From assembly GCF_019351405.1 (NCBI RefSeq), contig NZ_JAHWZX010000001.1:371338-435337 (forward strand): 64,000 nt of DNA, written 5' to 3'. The stretch comes from Stakelama flava. GTDB lineage: Bacteria > Pseudomonadota > Alphaproteobacteria > Sphingomonadales > Sphingomonadaceae. Below the pieces are notes generated by a model. It had not been told where the DNA came from and did no database searches. It was given only the letters and a program-made list of their open reading frames with translations. Shown here one piece after another: positions 41,264 to 50,249 of this stretch. A program made the position numbers and the translations under genes. Numbering within the stretch: the first letter of the stretch is position 1; each line of letters starts with the position of its first letter.

Positions 41264-43719
41264 CCGTGGTGCGCCTGAGTCGAATGCGCGAGGTCACCGA
41301 TCAGACCGACCACTTTCATCGTCATCTGCTCCTGCTTCTTCGCCGCACGGGCAATCTCGTCGATCGACTGCGTGGTCTTTTCGACGCTCTTCGCGATGCC
41401 TTCGAACGCCGTCTGTGCACTGCGCGAACGTTCGGTGCCATGGGCCACCCGCTCGCCCGATTCCTCGATCAGCTTGGCGATCTCGCTGGCGGCGTCCGCG
41501 CTTCGTTCGGCAAGCTTGCGCACCTCTTCGGCAACCACCGAAAAGCCGACACCGTGTTCGCCAGCGCGCGCCGCCTCGATCGCGGCGTTGAACGCCAGCA
41601 GATTGGTCTGGCTGGCAAGTTCGCCGATTACACCGACGATCTTCGCAATCTGTCCCGACGACCGGTTGATGAGATCGATCGATTCGATCGCATTGCCGAT
41701 CGCTTCGCTTCCCTGCGTTGCGGCGCCCTCGGTCTCAAGCGCGTCGACGCTTGCTCCTTCGGCCCCTTTCGAAATGGTTGCGATCGCCCGGATCAGCTCA
41801 TCGACCATGCCGTGCATTTCCTGGCTCTTGGTCGCGATCCGCTGCTCGAGTTCGACCTGGTTGCTGATGTCGTAGGCATGTTTGATAACGCGCACCGGAT
41901 TACCCGACAGGTCATAGATCGGGCTGTAGCTCGCCTGGATATAGACGTCGCGACCGTATTTGCCGAGCCTGTGGAAACGCCCCGAATGGGTCTCCCCCGC
42001 GTTCAGCAGTCGCCAGAATTCGCCATATTCCTTCGACTTCAGGTAATCGGGCATGCAGAACATGCTGTGATGCTGGCCGACGATTTCGCGTAAGGTATAC
42101 CCCATCACCGCAAGGAAATTGGCGTTCGCGGTAAGCACGTTGCCGTCAAGATCGAATTCGATCGTCGCCTGGCTGCGCTCGATCGCGTCCAGCCGGTTTT
42201 CGGTCTCGATCGACAGCAGCTTGTCCTCGGTCACGTCCATCGCATAGGTGACGAGCTTGTACGGCTTGCCGCACAAATCGAGAATGGGATTGACCGTCGC
42301 GCGAATCCATTTTTCCCGTCCGCCCTTGGCAATGCGCTTGAATTCACCCGACAGGAATTCGCCCTGCGACAGGCCTTCCTCGCGCTGGCGATAGGCTTCG
42401 CTCTGCGCCACCTCGGGTTCGACCAGCATCCGCTGGTTCTTGCCGCGAAGCTCCTCGATCGAATAGCCGACCATTTTCAGGAAGTTGCGATTGGCATCGA
42501 TGATCGTGCCGTCCAGCGCGGTTTCCAATACGCACTCGGCGCGGCTGATCGCCTCGACCTTGCCTTCGAACTCAAGCGTGGCGAGCTTGGCCTCGGTCGC
42601 ATCGATGGCGTATTCGACCACCTTCCATGGCCGGCCGTCCAGGTCGAGGATCGGGTTGAAGCTGGAGGTGGCCCAGATTTCGCGGCCATCCTTGGCCACC
42701 CGCCGGAAATATCCGGCTTCATGCTCGCCGCGGCCCATGCGATACCAGAACTGCCGGTAATCGGCATGGATGTGGCACCCCGGATGGCTCGTTTCCTGAT
42801 GGTGCAGACCGACAATCTCGTCACGGCGATAGCCGAACATCTTGCAGAACAAATCGTTGGCGGTCAGGATGTTACCGGCCATGTCATATTCGACAACCGC
42901 ATGCTGGCGCCCGACTGCTTCCACCTTGCCTTCGGCCTCGGCCGCGGCGAGCCGCTGGGCGGTGACGTCCATGGCGTATTTGACGATCTTCACCGGCCGT
43001 CCGCGAAGGTCCATGATCGGGTTATAAGTCGCCTGGATCCAGATTTCCCTGCCGTCCTTGGCAAGGCGTTTGAACGCGCCGCTTTGATATTCGCCCTGAC
43101 CCAGCCGTTCCCAGAACTGTTCATATTCGGGCGAGCGCGCATATTCGGCCGTACAGAACATCCGATGATGCTGGCCGACGACGTCATCGCGCTTATAGCC
43201 GGTGATTTTCAGGAAATTATCGTTGGCGGACAGGACATTGCCGCCCAGATCGAATTCGATCACCGCCTGGGCGCGGCTGATCGCGCTCAGCAGGCCCTGA
43301 TGCATCATCGCCTGCTGCTTGGCAGCGGTAACGTCCATCGCGATCTTGACGATGCGTTTTACCGTTTCACCCTCGCGGACGGGATAATATTTCGCGCGGA
43401 TCCACACCTCGCGCCCGTTGCGCGCCAGCCGTTTGAACTCGCCGTCCTTCGCGGTGCCGTCGCGCAGCCCCAGCCAGAATACCTCGTAATCCGAACTTTC
43501 GGTGAACGCGTCTTCGCAGAACATGCTGTGGTTCTGACCGATGACCTCTTCGGGCGCATAGTCCATCAAGTTCAGAAAAAGCTTGTTGGCGCGAAGGATC
43601 GTGCCGTCGGGCGCGAATTCGATCACCGCCTGCGAGGTCTCCAGCATTGCGCCGAGTTCGCGCAGGGCATCCTCGCGCTGCGGGGGCTGAAGGCTTTTGT
43701 CGGTGGATTGAAAGGTCAT
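41260..43719 (-). CDS. Soluble methyl-accepting chemotaxis protein with five PAS domains
   Basis: An 819-residue protein with no transmembrane segment. Five PAS-PAC units follow one another at about 22-135, 145-256, 267-378, 389-500 and 511-622 with a repeat length near 122 residues (AVIEF at 31, AVIEF at 152, HAVVEY at 273). The rest is an MCP signalling helix with the tip [27 protein letters not shown]1, 2 and 5 share an H-x-x-MFC motif. PAS3 instead has [13 protein letters not shown], a possible metal or heme site. Such BdlA/Aer2-like receptors sense redox or cytoplasmic signals. It is coupled to the triple CheW gene. Confidence 0.9.
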   Translation of the reverse strand: MTFQSTDKSLQPPQREDALRELGAMLETSQAVIEFAPDGTILRANKLFLNLMDYAPEEVIGQNHSMFCEDAFTESSDYEVFWLGLRDGTAKDGEFKRLARNGREVWIRAKYYPVREGETVKRIVKIAMDVTAAKQQAMMHQGLLSAISRAQAVIEFDLGGNVLSANDNFLKITGYKRDDVVGQHHRMFCTAEYARSPEYEQFWERLGQGEYQSGAFKRLAKDGREIWIQATYNPIMDLRGRPVKIVKYAMDVTAQRLAAAEAEGKVEAVGRQHAVVEYDMAGNILTANDLFCKMFGYRRDEIVGLHHQETSHPGCHIHADYRQFWYRMGRGEHEAGYFRRVAKDGREIWATSSFNPILDLDGRPWKVVEYAIDATEAKLATLEFEGKVEAISRAECVLETALDGTIIDANRNFLKMVGYSIEELRGKNQRMLVEPEVAQSEAYRQREEGLSQGEFLSGEFKRIAKGGREKWIRATVNPILDLCGKPYKLVTYAMDVTEDKLLSIETENRLDAIERSQATIEFDLDGNVLTANANFLAVMGYTLREIVGQHHSMFCMPDYLKSKEYGEFWRLLNAGETHSGRFHRLGKYGRDVYIQASYSPIYDLSGNPVRVIKHAYDISNQVELEQRIATKSQEMHGMVDELIRAIATISKGAEGASVDALETEGAATQGSEAIGNAIESIDLINRSSGQIAKIVGVIGELASQTNLLAFNAAIEAARAGEHGVGFSVVAEEVRKLAERSADAASEIAKLIEESGERVAHGTERSRSAQTAFEGIAKSVEKTTQSIDEIARAAKKQEQMTMKVVGLIGDLAHSTQAHHG

Positions 43720-44147
43720 GCGGCAAGGTCCCGATGCTTATTATGCCGGAATCCGATGTCGCTCGCCCGATGCGCGGGCCGTCACCGTTTTACCGACGGT
43801 GCCATTATAGAAGGATGTTCGCGCGAAGGTTTTTGCGAGATAATAAAAATAGATACGCGCCGCATTGCCGTCGCGATCGCGCGGCCGGCGCATGATCGAC
43901 CGATGCGCCGCGGTCTGAATCCCGATCGCACGGCAACGACGCTTCGCTGTTCCCTTGCGCGGGCGATCGCAGTATCGCACGCGTTGACGACCGGTGATGC
44001 CGAATCGGCCACCTTGCCCCGGCAAGGCGGATCGCACCGCCGACGTCGAAGGTGAAAATGCCACTCCTTGCGTGAAGCACCGACCGGCGGAACGTCATCG
44101 TCCCGTCGCGTGACATCCTACTGCAACCTGAAACCGGGCACCCGTTA
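43720..44147. other. 428-base intergenic region with small hairpins
   Basis: No convincing gene is visible. Two inverted repeats stand out: CACCGT (43783-43788) with ACGGTG (43796-43801), and CCTTGCC-CC-GGCAAGG at 44012-44027. The region should contain the divergent promoters for the MCP gene and the SLC13 permease gene. An AT-rich stretch (GATAATAAAAATAG) near 43840 is a plausible promoter zone. Confidence 0.5.
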
Positions 44148-45956
44148 ATGCATGAAGCCGCCACGCACCTGCTGACCGATCATGGCGACGTCGTGGGCTT
44201 CGCCATGCTCGTGATCCTGTTCGTTCTGTTCGCCATGGAGCGCTTGCCGCCGGTCGTGCTCGCCGTTGCGGGCGGAATCGCGATGATGGCGCTTGGTTTT
44301 GTCAGCACTGACGAACTGCTTCAGGTTTTCAGCAATCCCGCGCCGATCACGATCGGGGCGATGTTCGTCATTTCCGGCGCGCTGCTTCGCACCGGCGCGC
44401 TGGAAGAGGTGTCGGGCTGGGTCATTCGCAGAACCCTGCGCAGGCCGCGTCTCGCGCTTGCGGAAATCGGCGGGGGCACGATGATGGCGTCGGCGTTCAT
44501 GAACAACACGCCGGTCGTCATCGTGATGATCCCGATCATCAAGAAATTGTCGCGGCTGCTGGGTATTTCACCCACCCGGTTGCTGATCCCGCTTTCCTAT
44601 ATCTCCATTCTAGGCGGCACATTGACGCTGATCGGCACGTCCACGAACCTGTTGGTATCGGGCGTCGCGACAGCGCGGGGCCAGCCCGGTTTCGGCATTT
44701 TCGAAATTACCGGCGTCGGAATTGTGGTTGCGCTGACCGGCGTGGTGTTTCTCGCCATTATGGGGCCGCTCTTGCTGCCCGATCGCGAACCCGTCGGTGT
44801 TTCCGAACAGGGGGAAAGCGACAGCTACCTCTCTCACCTCCTGATCAATTCGGACAGCGGCTATATCGGCCAGCGGATCGATGAAAGCGCCCTCGGTCGG
44901 CGTGCCGGGATACGCATTCTTGCCGTACAACGCGGACTGACGCTTCACCGGCAGGATATCGACGCGCTTGAGATCGAGGCTGGCGACCAGTTCGTCGTCG
45001 CGGCGAGCCCGGCGGAACTGGCATCCCTGGCGGAGACCGACGATTTTCGCGTCGGTCTGACCGGGATGGGCGGCGGCATCACGATGAGCGGCCCCGATCG
45101 CGATCGCGACGCCCGGCTGGTCGAAGCGGTGGTATCGCCCTCGCACCCCATTATCGGACGCCGGCTGGCTGACATCCCCCTTCTATCCCGGCTGAAGCTG
45201 CGCGTGCTGGGCCTGTCGCGCCCGCGCCACGTCGCCGGGCCAAGCCTTGCCGAGGTGCGCGTTCGCGCGGGCGACCGCCTGCTCGTCGCGGCAGCGCCGG
45301 ACGCCGCCGCCGCGCTTCACGGCAACATCAACCTGGCGCAGGTGACCGAAGCGCCGGCGCGCGCGTTCAAACGAAAGAAAGCGCCAATCGCCGTCGCCAC
45401 CATCATTCTGGTCGTCGGTCTCGCGGCGATCTTTTCGCTTCCCATCGAAGCGCTTGCGCTGGCCGGGGTCGCGATCGTGCTGCTCACCCGCTGCGTCGAA
45501 CCCGAAGAAGCGTGGAGCGCCATCGACGGCAACACGCTGGTCCTGATTTTTGGCATGCTCGCCTTCGGGCTGGGGTTACAGAATGCCGGCACGGTCGAGC
45601 TGATCGTGTCGTGGGTTCAGCCGATGCTGGCAACCGCATCACCGCTGCTATTGCTGATCGGCGTCTATGCGCTGACCAGCCTGCTGACCGAAACCGTCAC
45701 CAACAACGCCGTTGCGGTAATCATGACCCCGCTGGTGATCGGGCTTGGCAGCGCGCTGAACGTCGATCCGCGTCAGATGATCGTCGCGGTGATGTTCGGC
45801 GCCAGCGCAAGCTTTGCCACCCCGATCGGATATCAGACCAACACGCTCGTCTATGGCGCGGCGAACTATCGCTTCACCGACTTTGTAAAGATCGGCCTGC
45901 CGTTGAACATCGCTGTCGGGCTGACCGCCTGCATCGCGATCGACTGGCTCTTCTGA
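44148..45956 (+). CDS. SLC13-family permease with two RCK_C domains
   Basis: A 602-residue membrane transporter. The N-terminal half (about 15-210: FMNNTPVVIVMIPIIKKL, LGGTLTLIGTSTNLLV) and C-terminal half (about 410-600: TETVTNNAVAVIMTPL, FATPIGYQTNTLVYG) are the paired SLC13/CitT halves, each with the SNT/TN hairpin motif. Between them lie two RCK_C (TrkA-C) domains (about 225-305 and 325-405). This arrangement (SLC13 with RCK_C inserts) is found in sulfate, thiosulfate or dicarboxylate carriers. Substrate is unknown. It is transcribed alone, with the final ordered region of the window ending here. Confidence 0.88.
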   Translation: MHEAATHLLTDHGDVVGFAMLVILFVLFAMERLPPVVLAVAGGIAMMALGFVSTDELLQVFSNPAPITIGAMFVISGALLRTGALEEVSGWVIRRTLRRPRLALAEIGGGTMMASAFMNNTPVVIVMIPIIKKLSRLLGISPTRLLIPLSYISILGGTLTLIGTSTNLLVSGVATARGQPGFGIFEITGVGIVVALTGVVFLAIMGPLLLPDREPVGVSEQGESDSYLSHLLINSDSGYIGQRIDESALGRRAGIRILAVQRGLTLHRQDIDALEIEAGDQFVVAASPAELASLAETDDFRVGLTGMGGGITMSGPDRDRDARLVEAVVSPSHPIIGRRLADIPLLSRLKLRVLGLSRPRHVAGPSLAEVRVRAGDRLLVAAAPDAAAALHGNINLAQVTEAPARAFKRKKAPIAVATIILVVGLAAIFSLPIEALALAGVAIVLLTRCVEPEEAWSAIDGNTLVLIFGMLAFGLGLQNAGTVELIVSWVQPMLATASPLLLLIGVYALTSLLTETVTNNAVAVIMTPLVIGLGSALNVDPRQMIVAVMFGASASFATPIGYQTNTLVYGAANYRFTDFVKIGLPLNIAVGLTACIAIDWLF

Positions 45957-46367
45957 TCGCGTAAAAACCAGCCGCTGCAGTCCGGCAGCTGAAAAAGCGA
46001 TGCGCAAACCCAACGCGAATGGTGCCCTGGCCGGACTCACATTCGGCTCTGAGACCGGCAGAAAAGCTGCGATTGTGGCGCATCCTGTTTTCGTGGTCCA
46101 CTCGTGGTCCCCCCCCTAATTCGGTGCGGAACACGGACCCGAAGTCTCGCCCAGCGAACCTTTTGGGTTCTTTTTTAGGATGATTCGCCCGGCTCTTGCC
46201 TCCAATCGGCACGGCCGAAATGGGTCAGCTTTCCGCCTGTCCGGTTTCGGTGGTGGAAGTGAGAGAAGCTGACATTTTGGCGAGCCCATGCTTTTGTCGG
46301 CAGGCGCCGATACAGCCGTCATTCGTCGCGTTGGTTGGGCTCGCTACAAGCTGCCGTTGCTTCACCA
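45957..46367. other. 411-base gap with direct repeats and a terminator, start of accessory region
   Basis: No gene is evident. A pair of TCGTGGTCC direct repeats occurs near 46092-46111. An intrinsic terminator-like hairpin lies at 46156-46176 (GAACC, loop TTTTG, GGTTC, then six T), which would end plus-strand transcription from the SLC13 gene. The sequence becomes less GC-rich here, and gene order beyond this point is irregular, so this is a candidate left edge of an inserted segment. Confidence 0.5.
46346..46366 (+). repeat. Copy 1 of a diverged intergenic motif (AAGCTGCCGTNNNTTCAC)
   Basis: The stretch reads ACAAGCTGCCGTTGCTTCAC and C and lies just past the stop of the minus-strand gene at 46368. 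It matches four other copies downstream in the same orientation. Confidence 0.4.
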
Positions 46368-47735
46368 TCAATGCCGCAGATCACCGAGCCCGAGTTCGTT
46401 CCACATCCAGGTGAAGTCATAGCTTGCCATTGGGTCGCCAGCGCCCGCTTTCGCTGCGCCATTTTCGAGATATTTGAGCCAGTCGGCGACCTTGGTCCGA
46501 CCGGCCTTGGTACGGGACAGCGCGCGGGGCGTGTCATCGCCGAGTGCGGGCACGGCTTCATCAAGCGTCCGCGCATATTCCCGGGTCATCATATCGTGGA
46601 TGACCCGCTCCATTTCCTGTGGCGGAATTTCCAGCTCTTCATCTGGATAGCCGCGCGCGGCATCATCGGCCATGGCCTGCGCCAACGTGCGGATTTCGGT
46701 CAGCGGGGCACCTACGCTATTGCTCAGCCATGCACTCATCTGTTCGATCGCGCGCTTCGCGCGTTCCGCGCTGTTCACCTCCACGATCAGTTTGCGGCCT
46801 GTGAGTGCCACATTGGCGAAAACGAGCGTGCCGTCGTCCATGCTGGTCACGAAAGCCTGTTTGCCCTTGCCCGGGTTCTTGGCCTTCGCCTCCGGTGCCA
46901 GCCAGTTCCAGAAAACCTCGTTGGCGGGCGACAACCATTCCGCCGCGTTCAGCCGTCGTGCAACGCTCTTGCCGATCACGCCCTTTGCCAAAGGGAAAAT
47001 GATCCGGTGAAAGACCAGATCATCACCGTCAGCGTTAACCAGTTCCGGTTCACCGCCGGGCACGGCCTTGCCCAGGCAGTCCAGCAACCAGATATTGGTG
47101 AACATCGGCGCGGAAGCGTGCAGCAATGCATCGTGGTCGGATGGATCGAATCGGGCCGCATGCGGCGGCTCGTCAACAAGCCGGGCAAAAGTATCGAGCA
47201 GGCGTGCAGCGCCCTCCGGGCCGAACGGCAAAAGCGCCCCGGAAATGCCAAGCCGCCCGTTCACATTCACAATTCGCGCTGCAATCTTATCCCAGTTGAC
47301 CAAGGTCCGGGTTGCGCTGTGCTCCCGCACCGTTACCGGGACTGTATCCCGCAACAAGTCGCGCAGCGTCATGGACTGGCCGGGGACAACGTCGCTAATC
47401 TCGTAGAGCGACATGGCGCTATCCCGGAGTGCCCGCATATAGGCCTTGTTGGGCGCCTTCTCGTTCCAACCCCGGCGTTTTAGGTAATCTTCGACCAGAT
47501 TGCGACCATCCGGTTCCATTTCCTGCGTAAGCAGGTCCTCGAAGGCACAGCCCCACAGTGGCCCTTCCCAGTGATCACCGATGAGATCGAACATTGCATC
47601 GGGATCAAGCCCGGTCGCCTCGCATGCCGGGCCGAGATGCGCCGACAGCATTTCATCCATCGCTTCGTCCCAAGGCGCTCGACCTGCATACCTCATTAGC
47701 CCGGATAGATCATGGGCGGACTTCGCTCGGGACAT
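46368..47735 (-). CDS. Unknown protein with MbcA/ParS/Xre-like (DUF2384) C-terminal motif
   Basis: From the ATG at 47735 the protein has 455 residues. The N-terminal half is acidic and helical (LWGCAFEDLLTQEMEPDGRN in order, then VEDYLKRRGWNEKAPNKAYM), the middle is an alpha/beta region, and near residues 396-424 the pattern PALGDDTPRALSRTKAGRTKV...WLKYLE resembles the toxin-binding motif of MbcA/ParS antitoxins. Similar large proteins occur in alphaproteobacteria as hypotheticals. No RES-domain toxin gene is adjacent. The reading frame continues upstream to 48011, but that extension looks non-coding; ATG 47696 is another possible start. Confidence 0.65.
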   Translation of the reverse strand: MSRAKSAHDLSGLMRYAGRAPWDEAMDEMLSAHLGPACEATGLDPDAMFDLIGDHWEGPLWGCAFEDLLTQEMEPDGRNLVEDYLKRRGWNEKAPNKAYMRALRDSAMSLYEISDVVPGQSMTLRDLLRDTVPVTVREHSATRTLVNWDKIAARIVNVNGRLGISGALLPFGPEGAARLLDTFARLVDEPPHAARFDPSDHDALLHASAPMFTNIWLLDCLGKAVPGGEPELVNADGDDLVFHRIIFPLAKGVIGKSVARRLNAAEWLSPANEVFWNWLAPEAKAKNPGKGKQAFVTSMDDGTLVFANVALTGRKLIVEVNSAERAKRAIEQMSAWLSNSVGAPLTEIRTLAQAMADDAARGYPDEELEIPPQEMERVIHDMMTREYARTLDEAVPALGDDTPRALSRTKAGRTKVADWLKYLENGAAKAGAGDPMASYDFTWMWNELGLGDLRH

Positions 47736-48156
47736 TCCTTGAAACCTTTCGCATCGATGCGCAGTGCCACCCCGATAGACGGTGCCTCCTGTGTTTCCAA
47801 GTTTCCCTGCTGCATCATGCATCAGGGAGTAGATCGAGTTGGGGCGCACAGAGTGGTATACAGAATCCGCGAACATAGCCGCCGTTCGAATAGTCGCACG
47901 CCACCCCGAAAGCCGCCCTACGTTCAGGCTGGTGCGGGCGGTGACAATTGGGCTGGATGCGGCCAGACCGCTCTCAGGCGTCGGAAAACTGGAGCTGACA
48001 TTCCGCAGCAATCTTCAGGCTGACACTTTCGACCCGAACCCGCCCTTCTGGTAAATCGCAGCATTCCTACTTGGCTGCTGGGAGCGGTCACTTTAGGGAA
48101 GGCCCCCCTTCGATCGGCGTGTTCGCCCAATTCCGGGAGATCGAATAGGCTTCCTG
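47736..48156. other. 421-base region with no confident gene
   Basis: The minus-strand frame of the preceding gene stays open across much of this stretch but its residue use is unlike a real protein, and plus-strand frames are short. Segments such as GGAGCTGACATTCCGCAGC and CAGGCTGACACTTTCGACCC (47999-48030) resemble the GCTGACATT-type intergenic repeats of sphingomonads, so it is probably decayed spacer sequence. Confidence 0.4.
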
Positions 48157-48974
48157 CTAGAGCAGGTCCTCCTGAGCCGCCTGATAGATCGTCCGGACGG
48201 TGGCCTTGAAACCAAGACTGCGCGCAAGCGAGGTATCGCACTGTCCTGCCCATGGATCGTTCAGCGGCTCCGCAGAGCCTTCAAGCGGTCCCCCGGCGAG
48301 CGCGCACAGTTCAAGCATCGACACCGGCACGTCGTCGGCAATGTTCACAACACGGCGATCCATCGCGCCGTTGAGGGCCAGTGCCATCGCGGTGGCGATG
48401 TTACGGTGATGGATGGTGCTCATCCGGCTGGCGGGATGCCACGCGCTGGCGGCCGCGTGGGGGGGAATGGCTTGGATATGTCGCCGTCGCCGTAAACGAA
48501 GGGGAAGCGGATGATCGCCCAGTTCAGCCCGCTGTCGCGGACCACCTGCTCCGCCGCGACCTTGCTTGCCGGATAGGCTGGGGTTGGATCGAGTGGGTCA
48601 TCCTCTTTCGCGGGGCGCTGCCGCGGCTCCTGCGATTCGTAAACGCGCCCGGTGCTTGCCAGGATGAACCGGGCGTCGGACACATTTTCCTTCACTGCGG
48701 CAACGAGGTTGCGCGTCGCATCGAGGTTGCTCCGCCAGATCAGTGCCTCGTCCTGCGTGCGGAACACCGATGCGAGGTGGATGACGGCCGACACGCCCTC
48801 GAGCGCTGCCGGCAGCGTCGAAGGATCAAGCAGATCGCCCGAGGCCGCCGAGGCACCCTGCGGCGCAGGTTTACCGGCGCGCACGAGCGCCCGGCAATCG
48901 TGGCCCGCGGCCATCAGGCGCGGCAGCAGTCGCGTTCCGACGAGGCCCGTCGCGCCGGTCACAAGAATGGTCAT
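48157..48974 (-). pseudogene. NAD-dependent epimerase/dehydratase-family gene split by a frameshift
   Basis: The frame from ATG 48974 encodes MTILVTGATGLVGTRLLPRL (NAD-binding GxxGxxG), SxxxVYES and YPASKVAAEQ (active-site Tyr-x3-Lys) and then leaves the family pattern after FVYGDGD near 48480. The continuation, including MSTIHHRNIATAMALALNG and ending at 48157, lies in another frame and fits the family's C-terminal part. Restoring one base in the GAC/CAT junction near 48480 rejoins them into a protein of about 272 residues. It is either a real lesion or a single-base sequencing error. It overlaps the MarR gene upstream by 4 bases, so the pair was an operon. Confidence 0.75.
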
Positions 48975-49450
48975 TTGCTGTTTCCTTGATCGCTGAACGC
49001 ATTGAGCCGCTCGGTTGCCAGGCGCAGGACCCGGACGGCCGCTTCTTTGTCAGCATCGCTGATGCCTGCGAACGCTGCTTCGTTGATGACTGTGGAAAGG
49101 TCGGGCAACTGACGCCACAATTCAGTCCCGGCGGGTGTCGCGCGCAACAGCTTGCGGCGTTGATCTTTATCATCCGTCACCTGTTCGATCAGGCCCTTTC
49201 GGACTAACGCACCGGCGATGACGCTCAACGTCGCGCGCTCGATCTGAAGCAGGTGAACCAGGTCACGCTGCATCGTCGGACCCTCCTGCATGAGCTGATG
49301 CAAAATATACCATTGCGTCGAGCCGAGATCGAACGGACGCAGCATGGTTTCCATTGCCGCGCGGCCCGCGAAGTAGCACCGTTTCGCCCAGGCGCCGACC
49401 GCACCATGGCGCCCATCAATCAATCCCGATGGGTGGATTACACGGTACAT
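48971..49450 (-). CDS. MarR family transcriptional regulator
   Basis: A 159-residue regulator with a winged-helix core (about 40-130): CYFAGRAAMETMLRPFDLGS, TMQRDLVHLLQIERATLSVI (recognition helix region) and DDKDQRRKLLRATPAG (the wing). MarR proteins usually repress a neighbouring gene and their own operon until a phenolic or redox ligand binds. It is coupled to the frameshifted epimerase gene. A perfect 18-bp palindrome lies nine bases upstream of the start and is the expected operator. Confidence 0.85.
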   Translation of the reverse strand: MYRVIHPSGLIDGRHGAVGAWAKRCYFAGRAAMETMLRPFDLGSTQWYILHQLMQEGPTMQRDLVHLLQIERATLSVIAGALVRKGLIEQVTDDKDQRRKLLRATPAGTELWRQLPDLSTVINEAAFAGISDADKEAAVRVLRLATERLNAFSDQGNSK

Positions 49451-49458
49451 GATCGGTA

Positions 49459-49476
49459 GGTGTTTCGCGAAACACC
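49459..49476. promoter_or_regulatory. Perfect 18-bp palindrome GGTGTTTCGCGAAACACC, probable MarR operator
   Basis: Eight bases separate the palindrome from the MarR start codon (start at 49450). Full dyad symmetry without a spacer, size and position fit a MarR binding site covering the ribosome-binding region or promoter. Confidence 0.65.
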
Positions 49477-49513
49477 GACGTAGCTGACGTTCGAGACGCC
49501 TTGGGAGTTCGTC

Positions 49514-49534
49514 ATAAGCTGCCGATGCTTCACA
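49514..49534 (+). repeat. Copy 2 of the diverged intergenic motif
   Basis: Reads ATAAGCTGCCGATGCTTCAC and A. It lies in the gap between the two MarR-family genes, in the same orientation as the other copies. Confidence 0.4.
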
Positions 49535-49720
49535 AGGCGAACCAGCTCTCGGTATTTTGCGGAACCGGGAAGATCAATATCGGTGCGTTCTGATATACGT
49601 TGGCGCACGCGACGCGCCGAGAGCGCTCCTGAGGCAAGGCGAACATATTCAAACCCGTCTGCCTACCTGCCAACCCTATGCTAGGGTTTGATGCTTTGGA
49701 CGTTGAATATGCTTTCAGGT

Positions 49721-50179
49721 ATGAAGCCGATGAAATCTGGGTCGGAGCAATCAGAACAAGCAGCGGCTCGGCTCAATCAAATAGCGACGAGGCTGCTCCG
49801 GTTGGCGCGCTCGCCCGCAAGGAACGCCGGACTGTCCAGTGCGCAATATTCCGCGATGGGCGTCATTTTTCAAAGGCCCGGAATAAGCTTGGTCGAACTG
49901 GCCGAGCACGAAGCAGTTCGACACCCCACCATGAGCCGCTTGGTACGCGCGTTGATCCAGTCAGAGTTGGTCCGCAAGTCGGCCAATGAAGGCGATCGGC
50001 GTGCGAACCACCTTGAGCTCACGGCCGCCGGCAGGAAGAAATATCTGCTGGCATCCGAGCGGCGTATCGCATTGTTCCGCCTCGTTCTTTCGAGATTGAG
50101 CCCTGGCGCTCGCGAGGAGGTTCTTTCGGTGGCAGAGTCAATGGCGGAACTTGTCGCCCCTCACAGCGAAGAAAGCTGA
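49721..50179 (+). CDS. MarR family transcriptional regulator (second)
   Basis: A 152-residue MarR-type protein if started at ATG 49721; in-frame starts at 49688, 49691 and 49712 would lengthen it. The winged helix is clear: AGLSSAQYSAMGVIFQRPGI, SLVELAEHEAVRHPTMSRLV (recognition helix) and SANEGDRRANHLELTAAG (wing). Codon use is less GC-rich than in the first half of the window. It stands 70 bases ahead of the GDPD-amidohydrolase pair and may control it. Confidence 0.8.
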   Translation: MKPMKSGSEQSEQAAARLNQIATRLLRLARSPARNAGLSSAQYSAMGVIFQRPGISLVELAEHEAVRHPTMSRLVRALIQSELVRKSANEGDRRANHLELTAAGRKKYLLASERRIALFRLVLSRLSPGAREEVLSVAESMAELVAPHSEES

Positions 50180-50249
50180 TTGCCGCCTCCCATATATGTA
50201 GCTATGCTACGTTTATATCGGATCGTTTATCCGACCGCTGGGGGTGCTG

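Noticed and set aside
46090..46112. TCGTGGTCC direct repeats as attachment site
   Set aside because: The two copies are adjacent and no matching copy was found near the integrase at 58 kb, so an att role is not supported beyond suggestion.
46335..47483. A 382-codon plus-strand frame overlapping the 46368 gene
   Set aside because: His/Gln/Arg-rich translation without domain, whereas the minus-strand protein has a balanced composition and a recognisable C-terminal motif.
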